From NCBI GenBank assembly GCA_903813345.2, contig CAIIXF020000002.1, positions 13,720,150 through 13,784,149 on the forward strand: a stretch of 64,000 bases of DNA, written 5' to 3'. Position numbers and translations under genes: made by a program. The notes beneath the pieces were generated by a model that was not told where the DNA came from, ran no database searches, and saw only the letters and a list, made by a program, of their open reading frames with translations. The first letter of the stretch is position 1. Every line of letters begins with the position of its first letter. This document shows, piece after piece, positions 33,601 through 48,600 of the stretch. This DNA is from Owenia fusiformis (lineage: Eukaryota > Annelida > Polychaeta > Sabellida > Oweniidae).

Positions 33601-36600
33601 TTCTTAATTACTTTGTTTGAAATTATTTCTTTGGAGATTAGTCTAGGGAAATACTTTGTCCTTTTATTACACTTTACATAGAGAGCCTGAATGTTTTGAC
33701 TCATATTTCAGGAAATAGAAAAATCTATAACACAGACATTGCTGAGCAAATTGAATTTCCTTTTGCCTTAGACTCCCAGTCCCTGGTTCTGCCAAGTTAA
33801 ATGAGATTTTGAAGACCTGACAAACATTCAATTTTGTTCCCAATTTTAAATTATTTTTATTTATATACATTTTCTATTTCAGTTTGGATTACCATCATCT
33901 GATGCGCTTGATTTAAGGTAAACTATATATTATATATACATAAATGTATAATTTATTCCTTATACTGCTTCACACAAATTTTTCACATTTAAACTGCATG
34001 GTTATTGAATGAGACAAAAAACATGGCTTCTTAAAGGCAGAATCAGATCTAAAGTACATTTGACCTACCAATCTATTCTTCACACTTTTGAATACAAAAT
34101 CTAAAAGATCTTTGAAATATTATAAATTGGTGAAGTTATAATTGATTCAAAGTGCAAAAATGGGTGAAAATGTTTTAATTCTCCCAAATAATAAGAATGG
34201 TAACCATTCCTATAGAAAAAATTCATTGTAAAAATCTTTAGTTTTCATGAAATAAAGTGCGCATTAAGGGGATTTTTAGAAAAAAAGACATGAGAAGGAA
34301 TGACATAAGCCAGAAATATTCTAAAATTGAAACAATTTTTGTTTAGCTGCTCGCTATATCTGATTCTCTCTTAAGACTTCATTGTTGTATACGTTTTGGA
34401 AATGCCCTTCCAGCTTTTAGGTGATAAAAATTCCCTTGGCAAAAGCATTATCAGTCATATTTTCAATAATATATTGTGGTATTCTGCAATCAGTGAGATC
34501 AACGACACAGAAGTTTAGTTTTGGGGATACTGTTGTTTTCAAAAATAAGAGACTTTTTTTAGAATAAACATATTTACAGTTCTGTTTAATTAAGAGAGTT
34601 TGTTTTGTTGTGACCCATAATTGAGAGAATATTGGATGTTCATACTTTTAAAAATATTGATCATAAGATATATTGTACTGGAAATTGTCATGGGTAGTGG
34701 CTTCACTAGTACAATAACGTCATTTCTAAGGGCAATATTAAACAAATACTGGATGATCAGGAGCTGGATATGGCAGAATACCTATTCGAGAAAAAATATT
34801 GGGCGAGGCGGTAGCCGAGACCAATATTTTTTCGAGGATAGGTATTCTGGCCATATCCAGCTCCTGATCATCCAGTATTTGTTTTATTATGCACCTCCCA
34901 ATCAAAGTTAAGTGGACTACTTACTGGAGTACAGGCTTTAACTGTCGTTTAGTTGACATTATTTTGACATTTATTTATTTTTTCTTTCAAAACTCAGACG
35001 ACTTCCGGCCAGTTTATTCGCTACACTGGACGAAAATATTTGCCACGGGAATTTATTTTTGTTCTTGCAGAATTATTTGTAACTTTTGAATGATAAGGGT
35101 AATTGTGATTGATTAAGTACATTTTTTTCTTCTATTTTCCGCCAGTTTCAGATGTAAGCTTTAAGTAGTACTCCAGTTATTAAGAAATAAAACTTTGAAG
35201 TGTGAATGTTGCAAAAACATTGCAAAAAATATCCGACCCTTTTTCTTGAAAGGGTCAGATATTAAAAAAATATCCGTCAGTTTTCAGAAAAGAGCAGAGT
35301 ATTGCCAAATTACAAGCAACTAAGAACCAATCAGATTTGAGTATTTTAATGAGGTGCATAATAAAATGAAATATTGGACCGAGGGCCGATGTTACAAGCC
35401 CCTAGAACTGGCCCAGCAAGGTGGTAATAATATTAAATAATAATAACATGTATGTTTATATATGGAGAGCATTGTCACTAGGGGTCAGATGGTTTCAAAA
35501 TTTTCAGTTCAGTACATTTCAGTTTTTGAATCCTTTGGTTCTGTTCTTGATTTGATTGTTTGGTTCTTATCACACCTATTATTAGACACCAGTCATTTTG
35601 GACTGAAACTTAAAAAGCACAAAGAGACCTTTCAAATTAGCCATTGCCTAGTGTCTTAAAACTATTTCCTTGCAGATAAAGACCAAAAAGACAGATTTGA
35701 ATTTAGCACATTTTCCTCTGATTCTTGGGCATATTTTGGGCTCTATCTCAATTCCATACGTCTGTCTGCCCTTCTAGGTTCTATTCCAGGTGATAACCTA
35801 AATACGGTTGGCCTTACGAGTATCATCTTGAATATGTATTTGCAATACACAATATGTTACAAATTAGCTAGACTTGCAAACATATGGATTATTAAATATT
35901 GTTTAGCATGTGTTTCGGCCGTCCTCTCAATCCTATCTGAGCTAAACTTTGGTTGAGCCTATTTATAGTCCCCGAGTACGGACACTTGCACCGCACACTT
36001 TATATAGTTTCGTACACACTTTAATGCCATCTTTGTCTCCTGCAATAAGTATATTTTGCTGCTGGTTGGATAGGTGCTAGGGTGGGCATATGTATGAGGA
36101 AATCCTATTTTCATTGCCATTTTAAATGTAGCATCTTTTTCAGCTTCATTCTCAATGCCATTAACCTTACAGCATAGTGGAAAGAATTAAACTGTGCCTT
36201 GTGCATTAAATGATACATGCCATTCAGTAGGTAATATTATAATTGCCACATCAACCACTGGTAATAAACTAACTAGGATTCTTATGATTGCTAGTGATCA
36301 AACAATTTGATCTTATGAACTTCATATTGAATACTCTTCACCTGAATATGTAACTACACTTTTGTAAATTGGTAGATCAGACTCCTGCAAGGTTTAATGA
36401 TCCATTCATGATATGGTTTGTGATGTGAATATATTGATTATCATTAAATTATTTATGGCCCAAGTAATAGTAAGCAGTATTATTGTTTAGACTCCACATA
36501 TTGTTGATGGTTGGACTCTTGTCACTTTTTACTTGAGAAATGAGGAGAGAGATATTAGCAAGGAATGGAATAAGTGGATATTATTGGAATGTTTGATTGA

Positions 36601-39600
36601 GAGAAATGAGTGATTGTCTGGGCAAAATAAGCATACATAGAGTTATGTTGCAAATGAGGCATTCTGAGCATTCTGCTGCTGGTACTAAATGAATTGTAGA
36701 AGAAATCTATAATGCAATTTACGTCAAGAAAACAGGGACATTACCATGCAATGCCACAAGATTAACACTAAATATTAACATGTCATGTAATATAATACAG
36801 TATATCTAATTATCAATATGGAATGATTTTGGTCTTGTTTCACAAACTTCATGGGTACAATTATCCATTTGATAGATCATATCTATTTTACTGTGTCCCA
36901 TCATAACTTTTGTCTTTATACACTTTACTTCATTCTGGTTGTCATTTTAGGGTACAGGGTTCTCACCAGGAAATTTTTAGAACCCGGAAAAAAATTCAAC
37001 GTTCGCGCCTCCAAAAATAGTATGTTTATTACTCAAAAGTAAACAGAATCAGCTTTAGAAGATCTTAAAATATGTTTTCTAATCAAACATTTCAGAGAAA
37101 AATTGCTGTTTTTATGAGAGTATAAACATTATCATTTCTGTACCAGACCATGTGGTTCAATATTTACATCCTAACTTCTGATCATGTGATGAGTCATGTG
37201 ATGAGATCAAGTTATAAATTGACCAATCATGTTGTCATAAACATTCAAATTTAAATTTCCCACTAAACACATTCCTTAATAAAGCTAATATAGTGGCTGT
37301 TTCGTTTGTGACTCTTACCGATTTTGAGATATGCCATCCTGAATATCTAAATAAAAGAATTATTTGATGACTTAAAGTTCTCAACCATTGAAACCTAGCC
37401 ATTGACTTAAAATTCTCGACCATTGAAACCTAGACATGGTCTCCAAAATCACTTTGTAATTGTTCATTGAGCTTATGTTAATGGTAACTTATTCATTTTG
37501 GCAGCCATCTTGGATTTCCACATCAAGTTATTCTTTGAAAACGAAGACAATAAAATCATTGATCCTATCCCCAAACCCTTTCATGATCTACAAAACTACA
37601 TTTTAGCTATTCTTTGAGCTTACATTAATAGTTACATGTTCATTTCGGCACCCATATTTGCGGCCATTTTGGTTTTCTATGAAAAGTAATTATTTGATTA
37701 CTTAGACTAAAATGAAGCATACGTGAAATCATTAACCTCTAAACCCTTTCATGATCTATAAAATTGCTTTTTATCTGTTCTTTGAGCGTGTATCAATACA
37801 AAGTAGTTACATATTCCTTTTGGCACCTATTTTGGTGGCCATCTTAGATTTTCATATAAGTCAATCCTTTGATGACATAGATTTAGACATGAATAAAATC
37901 CGTAGACTTGAAAACTTCTTCTAAAACTCTTCAAAATCATTTTGAAACGCTTTAGCTTGTATCATTAGTTACATATTTTGGGGGCCATCTTGGATTTTCA
38001 TATGAATTTATGTTTTGATGACTTGGATTTAGGCATAAATCAAATCAGTGACCCCTAAAACCCAGAATTAGACCCTAAAATTACTGATTTTGCCTCTCAG
38101 TATGCTTAGATATAACTTCTTTCATTTGGTAGCAAGCGCACTGGTGGCCATTTTGAAAAATGGGTGATAACACCCATTTAGCTGCCACTTCTGCAATGCT
38201 ATCACATATTTTCTTACTGTAGGGGTGTACACCTTCCCAAAAGTCACCATGGCCATTATTCCCTTGATTTGGTACCGACCAACCCCCCAGGCTGATCGCC
38301 TATTATTCTTGCCCCCACATTTTCTCATCAACTAGAAGAGCTTATTTTAAACAGCCTACATGGTTAAATAGGTAATGTGTCTTGGCTGCCCGGAAATTGG
38401 GTCAAATTTTTATCAAGGTCAAAGGTCAAGAACTAGGTCAAATCTTGTGTTTTCATTATTTTGCCACTTTTCTGAGTTTTCCTTCAGTATTTTCGCTCAG
38501 GATTTTTTCATCATGTTCCTTGGAAAAAACGCTTATTCTGAAAGGCAAATCTTTTTTTTGACTACTCTTACCGATTTTGAGATATGGCATCCGAAAAGTA
38601 GGTCAGAACAGCAAGTTGTCCAAATTCAACATGTGAGTTAAAAAATAAGTGAAGAATTTTCTCAGGAATCTGAATCTGCAAACCAAATTTCTATCTGACT
38701 TCCAGTTCGAAAGTTATGGCGTTTTGAAAGCTCAAAAATGGCTAAATTTGTGTCCAGTGTTGAGTCAAAGGGAAAAAAGATTTATTTGAAGTGTAATTTA
38801 CGAGATATAGGCTGAGTACAGCTTAATATAATGATAGCCTTTAAAAGAAGGGGACCTCAAAAGCCAACTAGCTTCAAAATCTGGACAGCAAAATGCCTAG
38901 GTCAAAATCTAGGTCAAATTCATGGTTTTTCCTTATTTTTGTGGTTCGGACACTACATTTAAATGATTTGCTCCAAAATTTTGTAAACAGGTGGTAAAGA
39001 GTGTGCTAATAGTGTTAACCCTTTGCCGTCAGAAAGTATTTCTACCCACTTTTGAGATATGGTGTCCCGAAAGTAGGTCAAAATAACAAGTTCTCCAAAT
39101 TTATGGTGTGAGTTATGAATTAAGAATAGAATTTTCTCAGGAATCCGAATCTGCAAACCGGTTTGGAAGTTATGGCGTTTTGATAGCTCAAAAATTGCTA
39201 AATTTGGTGCCCCATGTTATGTCAATGAGAAAAAAGATTTTTTTTTTGAAGTGTATATATAACTTTTATTGACATCTTGTATCATAACATGATTACATTA
39301 GTCATAACTATGAAAAAACTAAATATCTAAACTACAAATACTAACTAAGGCAAAAGTACAAAAATATATACGAGATATACAAAAAAAAACCAAAATAAAG
39401 GTAGTATACATCATGATGAAAGGACAAGGTTACATTTAAAGTGTGGTGCACATACCCTGCATTCTGACTACAAATTCTTAAATGAATGATTTAAATGAAT
39501 TTTCCAATGTGTCTTTGTAATGTTAAGTTTTTACTTGAAATGAGATTGACAAATAAATTTTCACTATTGAGGTCAAAGTTACTTAGAATTTCACGAGCCT

Positions 39601-42600
39601 TAGTGTACAATAATTGTCTATGCTCATCATTCTTTGTACAAGTTAAAAGGAAATGACATTCATCCTCTATTTGTTTACAGGTATTGCATAATCTTTCCAA
39701 GTGTAAAATACCAGATATAGACTCAGAGTACAGCTCAATATTCTGAAAGCCTATAGAAGAAGGGGACCTCGAAGGCTATCTAGCTTGGACACCAAAATGC
39801 TTAGGTCAAATTCATAGTTTTTCCTTATTTTTGCGATTCTGACATTACACTTTAATGCTTTGCTTCGAAATTTTGTATACAGGTAGCGAAGAGTGTGCTT
39901 ATAGTGTTAGCCTTTTGCCGTCAGAAAGTATTTTGACCCACTTTTGAGACATGGTGTCCGAAAAGTAGGTCAAAATAAAAAATTCTCCAAATTTTACGTA
40001 TGAGTTATGAATTAAGGGTAGAATTCAGGAATCCGAATCTTTACACCAAATTTCAATCCAACTTCTGGTTAGATAGTTAAAATGGTTTGAAGTCTCGAAA
40101 AGTCGATATGATGATAGCCCCATGTTAAGCCAATGGAGTCGAAGATAACATTCTTAAGAGTTGTCTAAATGTCTATATTCTAGCTGACTCAGCTTATTCT
40201 GAATGACTCAGCTTATAAGTATTCTGGATGACTCAGCTTAAAAAAAGTTTGAAATCTGGAGTCTTAAATTGAACTTGTTCAATTTACATGTCTAGTTTTT
40301 CTAGAGTCAGCATTTTGGCTAAAAGTCTGTGCTTCTTGTTGCTTCCAGATAAAGAATCTGTCACTATAAGTGTCACTATATATAAGATATGATTCCAATA
40401 TACGAAAATGTGTTATATTCTTATGAAATATTAAAGGTAATAGTGTCAACTCACTGATTTCCTTCTTATTTTGAAATAAAGTCAACCCAACAATGTGTTT
40501 TCAGACAATTCCAAGAGTGTACCATTTCTTTGCCAAAATTGTGAACTTCCCTCTTAATTATCATATTTCTGAGGTTTAAGAATATATTCACATTCAATAT
40601 TTTAACAATATCAAGATTTATGCACAACTTAAAGTTTGGAGGCACTCTAATCTTATATTGATTGGATGCAATCAAATATGAAGTTAGTATGGCTTAGCCT
40701 TGCGGAAGCACTGTAAAAATGTAGTTGAACAAAAGATAAGGGCAGCCATTTTGGATATTGACTATACTAGTGCTGCAAATGTGCAAAGTGGATTAAGAGC
40801 ATTATACCCACCTCCTTTGAAATTTTGAATAATTGACTTAACATCAGGGTATCATCGAGTCGATACATGATATCTACATGCTAAGTCAATTGAACTAAAT
40901 AAAATAAGAAAAACAAAAATATGAAAGCCTGACCTCCTTTTGAAAATCAAAGGTTAAGGTCAAAATTGTCCTTTACAACATTCTTTGTCAAATTTTCAAA
41001 TTTAAATTTTGTAAACAGGAATCTTTTATTTTCAGATATACACTGACTTGACCTTTACAAAGTCACTATGACCTTATTAACTCTTAGGATGCACCTGAAC
41101 ACTATGCCATAATTAACTCCTCACTAAATACCATATTATATGTCATAAGGGTTATGAATGAATTTCTTTTTAACACATATTAAAATGCCACCAGAATTTT
41201 TCATACTGAGTTTTTTGCTGTTCTTGATTAACGCAATATATCCAAGTTCTTCCAGGGTGTAGGTTAGGTTGATTTCACTGATTTTATCTAGTTTTGTTTC
41301 AGTTACACAGATAATGTCATGTTTTAGAAGCTCCTCTGTGAAATCAGGATTGTCTAGTTTCAAGGACAGTCCACATAATTTGATTTGACTCAATCTTAAT
41401 TGAGACTGGGAAATGTCAGGCCCAAGAGTCCCAATTTCCCCTTTCTCTTCCTCTCATATCTCCATAGTTTTTGCCTCTTCCTTTGGTTGGTCTCACATCA
41501 TTATACCAGTTGCTCTTACTACGGCTAGAATTGGCATATTCCCTACCATCTTGGTCACTGTATTTGTTGGAATCAGTCATCACATTCCCATTCTGGTGAT
41601 ATGTTGCATTAAATCCTTCAAGCGTCCACTTCCAGTGAATTGATAGTCGGCACTATTTGGTTTATTCTTCAATATTTCCTGACAGTTCAGTTCCATAAAG
41701 CGTTCTTCATGGGTTTTCGCACTCCTGATGAATACATCTTTAAATCTTTTTCATTTTGTTCCTCAGTGGGTCAATTTTAGATCACAAATATGGTATCGTT
41801 TTTCAGATTTGTGCCTCAGAAAATTTAAAATGGCTGCCTTGAGCAAGAATTCGCCATTACTTGAGATATCTTTAAGATGGTTACATGATACTACAATGAT
41901 ATCAAGTGTTTATTAAAGGGAAGAGTAGATGGTAAATATTTCATTGTGACTACAGATTCATGATTTATATCGTTATATCGTTGGGATTTGCTACTCTGTG
42001 GAGTTGCCGATTTCGAGTTGTAACTGGAAAAAGTAGGGATTTTGTATGGATGGTACACTCTCATGACACTGGCTTGTTGTTGTTTTTCTGTTTTGTTTTT
42101 GTATACCACTTGTCTATGGTCATTGACTCAAAGTAACCTACATGTGGTTGGCATTAAGCCTCAATTCTTTCCAGTTCAAAGATACAACAAGATATAGAGA
42201 TTTATCCCATGGTTGCAAGGATATAGATCGAATATCACATGAAGATATATTTGATATGTGGATCAAGATATCATATTTTAGCAAAAAATTCACAAACCAT
42301 CGAATATCACTTTTAAACTATCAAATATCACGTCTTAAAAAGTGATATTCAATGGTTTGAAAAGTGATATTCGATGGTTTGAAAAGTGATATTCGATGAT
42401 TTCAAATTTTTTCAAAAAAAATCTTTTTACACTTTTTAATTATTTTCAAAAATATTTTTAAAAATTTCAAAATTTTCAAAATTTTTTCAACTTTTTTTCA
42501 CAATTTTTTTCAATAATTTTTTCAAATTCTATCTCAAATTATATTTTTCAACTTTTTTCCCATGGGATAAACGGACAATCCTATGGTTTTTCAAAAATAT

Positions 42601-45600
42601 ATCCACTCATGGATACAAATGATATTTTTTCAAATCCATAGGATATTCCTATATTATTTCTTTGATCTACAAATAAAAACAGTTTTCCTGAATTGTATTT
42701 GCAAACAATCATAAGATGTATTATATTAATCCATATTATGTATTACTTTTCAGTGTTGGGGATGATGGCTACATACCTGTACAGTTTGATCCTTATATGC
42801 TAGACTTTGGTGAACAGTAAGTATTTTGAAATTATATCATATGCCCAGTGGAGTTTAGTTGGTAAGAATATATCCTGATTTTGAGGTTTCCATATCCGGA
42901 ACCTCCATATCTCCCACTCCCAGGCATATGAGACTCCAAACAGCCCTAATAAGTCTGTTTTTGGGCTATTAATGTCATAGGGGTCCAACTACTTGTGACG
43001 TATCAAAACTAATACGTCCCCCAAAACTATGATAGGATAAACAATGAGTCTTGGTATAAGGAAAAACAATTATTTTCTCCTAAGACCCAAGACTAATTGT
43101 TTATCTAACTTGAAACACACATTGGGCACTGACTCTTATGAAAGGTGAAAATGGTCCATGATCCACTTTTAGGAAAAATCTATTTCTTTTGTATTGACTA
43201 TGAGGTAAGCGTATTGAGAAGTGAGTCTGTGTAATTAGTTCAGTTTCAGTGAACTGCATGTAACGGGGCATTACAGATTAAAGTTGGATTTCTTTTATGT
43301 TTACTATTCAACTATTGAAAGAGTGAATAGGTTATAATTACTTCAGCTTCAGTGCACTGCATGTGACAGTCAATCATCTTTTGTGCAACGCTGGTTTTGG
43401 ATAGCTAATGCCGAGTGTACATTCTTAAAAAATAATGCACTCCTCTTTGTTATAGCTGGATATTCTAAAAGATAAAACACAGTTTGTTTTATGTTGTGTT
43501 GCTACCTAAGTGTGGTTTAAAACTAGAATAATCTATCAATAATCTAGACTTATACTGGAATATGTATCGGCCACTGAATTTCAATACTTCTACAATGTGA
43601 ACTTCAGTTGTATGCTCAAAAGGTCTCAATGGTATCTTTTTAACAATGAACAGAAAAATGTCATGTATTTCCAAACTTAATAAATTACAAATTATTGGCT
43701 TTTATACCAGAGCAGATCAATTTAATGATAAAACTGGAAAACGTTTTAACATTTTGATCACTTAGTCACTTTCGATAGAAAGCTTCATTGCTACATATTA
43801 TATCACGCATATATATTTTGTCACTAACTAGATATATTTTCGTTTTTCACTGGTCAGTATCATGCTAAGGTTATGTTACCTTCGCAAGATGGTAGACGGG
43901 AACTGTCGATTTCGGTATTTTTAGTTTTCATCGTATTAAACTACTTTACAGTTGACATCACTTAATTTTTTTTTTAAATAATAGGTTTATTTCATTGATA
44001 TATTTTTCATGGCATAATACACAATCATGCGGCAAATCGCCTTCTGGCATTTTATACAATCATGTAAAGGAGGGGAGTAGGCCATTTCTGCAAGAATATT
44101 AAAAAAATCTGGAAGATTTACCACTGAATTGCTAAATGAATAGGAGCAGTACATGTAAAATATGTTAGGGTCTTCTAGTATTTTTTTCAACCTATACGCT
44201 TTTAAGATATGAGATCGCGGTTTAAATTCTTACAACTTCAGATAACTTAAGAAATACTGTTTAGACTGACTTCAATTTCAAACTCATCTATCTACATGTT
44301 TCCAGAAGTTCTGATTTGAGGTTTGACCTTCAGTGACCTTCTCAAGGTCAAAAAAGTTCAAAAAGGTATTTTTTCAACTTGCTTCAAATTGACCAATTGA
44401 CCAAAATCATCTACAAGTTATCAGAAGTTCAAATCTGACTAGGTTTGAGATTTGACCTTCAATGACCTTCTCAAGGTCAAAAAGATATTTTTTCAACTTG
44501 CTTCTGACTTTAGATTTGAGATTTGACCTTCTTAAGGTCAAAAAAGGTCAAAAAGGTATTTTTCAAATTGTTTCAAATTGACCAATTTTTTTCAAAATCA
44601 TCTACAAGTTATCAGAAGTTCAAATCTGACTAGGTTTGAGATTTGACCTTCAATGACCTTCTCAAGGTCAAAAAGATATTTTTTCAACTTGCTTCAAATT
44701 GACCAATTCCTTTTATCAAAATCATCTACAAGTTATCAGAAGTTCAAATCTGACTTTAGATTTGAGATTTGACCTTCTCAAGGTCAAAAAAGGTCAAAAA
44801 GGTATTTTTACTTGCTTCAAATTGACCAATCTTTTTTTCAAAATCATCTACAAGTTCTCAACAGTTCAAATCTGACTATAGATTTGACCTTCAATGACCT
44901 TGTCAGGGTTAAAACAGATTTGACCTGCAATGACATTGTCAAGGTCAAAAAGGTATTTTTTAATCATATTTCAAATTGACCAATTTTTCTTCAAAATCAT
45001 CTACAAGTTCTCAGAAGTTCAAATCTGACTTTTGATTTGAGATTCCACCTTCAATGACCATCTCAGGGTCAAAAAGGGTATTTTTATAACTTGCTTCAAA
45101 TTGACGAATTAATTTTTCAAAATCATCTACAAGTTCTAAGAAATTCAGATCTGACTAAGATTGAACTCATAATATTGTAAGCAACAAGGTGGTGACATTT
45201 TGTCATGTTAATGCCTTGTTTTTAGTTAGTTTCCATGCGTTCAACGGCGTGAATATGGGAACAGTCATGAAATTGAAATCCCTGTAACCTTCCCTTAAGG
45301 AGTTGAAAATATCGTTGAACTGTGATACTGACCAATAGATTTTCTAACGTTTGAGTGTAACGAATCAGTTTGAAAATTACTTAAGTATTACGGAAGGCGA
45401 AATGTTTATTGCGTTGCATTTTTATTAGGGTGATCGTAGGTGGTGAGTAGGGTATTCATGCTTGGAGTATTTCATTTGGACACATGAATTATGTATGTTA
45501 TGTAAGGTCATTCTCGGTTTACACGCAAGCGAGGTATGACAAAGTTACACAGGCAAATGTTTTTTAAGATAATTCATATTTGTAAAAACTTTTCAAAATA

Positions 45601-48600
45601 TCAAATATTGCATTGTTAGAACAGGTGAATCGTTTATCGAAGTCCTCGTCTGTAACTCTGCTTCATTTCGGATCATGGGGCCGACTTTAAGTTGAGTACC
45701 TCCTCCCTCCTTAAAAAGGGGGTTAAGGTTGGGTCACCGGAAGTTGAGAAATTTTCGATTTCACCTCGTTTATTTCATGTAAGAATAACATTTGTTTTTA
45801 TATTAATATTAATTGTTACGAGCTTACCGGAAGTTCAGGAATGATAATAGCTTACCAATCTTTTTAGAGTAAATGTAAGGCTGCCTCACCTGTTACTAAG
45901 GGTATTTACACAGTAAAAAACATTTAGATATTATGTTAGAACTGATTTGAAAAAGTACACTAACGCTGTCGGTCAGCTTAGTATAACGCTGTCGGTCAGC
46001 TTGGTTACTATGCCTTTACTTATTGCTCAGAGCAAAATATTATGATTTACAGATTTAGAGTTTAACGCTGTCGGCCAGCATGACTGCCAAGCAAAGCGAA
46101 TATTACAGAATTTGATATTGACATTGTACATGTGCGATGCTGTCGGTCAGCAAATCTGAGAAAATGATAATCTCCAAGAATGCATTGAATATAAACAAAA
46201 TATGTTTGCATTCCCAAAGTATAAAACCATTGAGAAAAGAAAACATAAAGAAAACATCACAATGTTTTCTTTCTTTTTTGAATGCTCCAAGTACCCTTGA
46301 CACGGGTTTGTTGTACCATTTTGAAATCATGTGATCAATCTTTTAGATAGTTGTAGTTATATATTTTATAGTTAACAACTTGACACCATGAAGACAAAAT
46401 CAACTGTATTTAATTCAAAATTTGATCTAGTTTTATGATTTTTATGTCATAACTACAAGTGGTGACATATTGTTATAATCTCCGGGATCCAACTTCAAAC
46501 TGCAAAACTACTTACCATCATATTTTATGAGTAAAATAACAAAACATCTATGTGGTGATCTATGATACATTATTTTAAAACATTTGTGTATAATTAAACA
46601 TCAGGGCCTGTGTAAGAGATTGCTTGCAATCTTGATATCTAGTGTTGTTTCTATTCTAGGTCTGTGGGAATACCTAACATGCAGACGGTCACCCTTCGTA
46701 ACCCAGATCCTGGCAGAGACCTTGATCTTCTCTCCATATCTGGGAGTACTGTACATTTCCACTGCGCATTCTTCAAAGAAAAGGTAAAAAGACATAAATA
46801 ACATGAAATGAAAGCCTATAGTCTGTAATAAATACATACTTCTGACTCATTCGTAACCAACAACAACAACTAAATTCTTAACTCCTAAAATTGATGTTTT
46901 TGTTAGGTGGTGCCACCTGGGGGCAATACAACATTTGATGTCGTGTTTCTTGCTCGTGAAGTTGGCAGTGTAGAGAACACTCTGTATATACATACCTCAC
47001 AGGGTGTTTATAAATACCAAGTAAGTTTTGGACATTCTGTATAATTGCATGCTGTCCCTTCAGTTGTATGTGATTGTGTGCCCTCAGCATCTAAATTTAA
47101 GAGTTTCCCAATGACCTAAGGGAGTGAGGGGTTCGAAAGCTTCTGTGCCTAGCCCTAAAGGGTGTATTCGATTCAAACATGAAAACTTCCCAAAATATTG
47201 CAAAATCAATTTTCAGGTTCATTTCCTCTCCTCATTTCCTACTTCCGGTTGAGCTATTGGCTATTCCAATTTGTTTACTTACCTCCTGACCCCGACTTAA
47301 CATTTCAGCCTATACTTTTTGATTCACTTTGTCAAGTACATATTGTAAACCCGGGTATACAAAATTACTGTAACTTCTAGCGGCAAGATTCTCTGGTTTT
47401 GTCACATCTAAAAGCTGTTTAACACGTTGGGGCCATAATAAGAAAGTGTGGTATTCACTCATATTTCAATCAAAAACGATCTGGTATAGACGTCGCGGCA
47501 TACGGTAAGGACTAGAGATCGCTACAATCTAACCAAACAATATTTTAGAAAACCCAGAAGGGCCCCTCAAATTAATGAATGGTTTTCCCGGATTATCTTC
47601 ATTATTTATACTAAGACTGCTGGTTATCGATCTAAAGTTAAGACTTATGATCTTAATTTCATGATAGATCATCTTTTTTATGTGTACAAGTTGTGTAAAC
47701 GACATGAGAATAAGGGGACCATTTTTATTCAATTTTAGTGTCTACTCTATTATCGCCCGCTTGAGTTCCTTTGATAGTCGATCTTTTTCTGATTTTTTTG
47801 GGACTAATTCGTCATTCCACGATATTTGTTGAACTTTGTAAAGCTTTGAGAGTCTTTGAGAGTCCTTGAGAGTGTTTTTTAGGTGACGGGCGCTAAATAT
47901 GGCGATCATTGGGATATTTATTCCCGTAATGAAGTAATGTTGCACGATCTCTGGGACCCAAATTCATTTTACATGCTTACAAGATAGGCAAAACTCTAGA
48001 GTTGACTCGAGTTATAGCTAGCTCGCGAGTTGAAACAGATTGCGAGTTTCAAGAGGACAACTAGAGGCAATGTATAGGCAGCTCTGACGAGCTGTACTCG
48101 AGTTACAAACTCGGGAGTTACACCTCTAATAATTATAAGATCAACATTCTGTTATAGCACTTTTTATTATCTTTATGATCACCCTGTATACAGGATGTCT
48201 ATGGAACTTTACAGGCCCTGTAATCAATTTTACCAGATAACTTAAATCAGTACATGTTACTGTAATCGCTGTATTAAGATGCCTCTACCCTGCTTCACAG
48301 AGTTCAACAAATATCTAGCAATGGCCAGGTATTAATGAATATATCAGGAAAAAAAATTAAATTTCAAAGGGCAATAATAGAGTACTTACACTATCCTGCA
48401 GAAAACATGATGCATTTTGTAATTCAATGCATCCTCCTGATAAATATCTATTATTTGGTGCTTCCCACATCAGACTAAACTAAAAAAATTATCTCAAAAT
48501 AGTCCATAATGAATGAAGGAAATGCTCAGGTTTAAGAGTTTAAAGACATTTTACGAAGTAGCGACCGTCAAGGTCATATCAAGGTTGTGTATTTTCTCGT

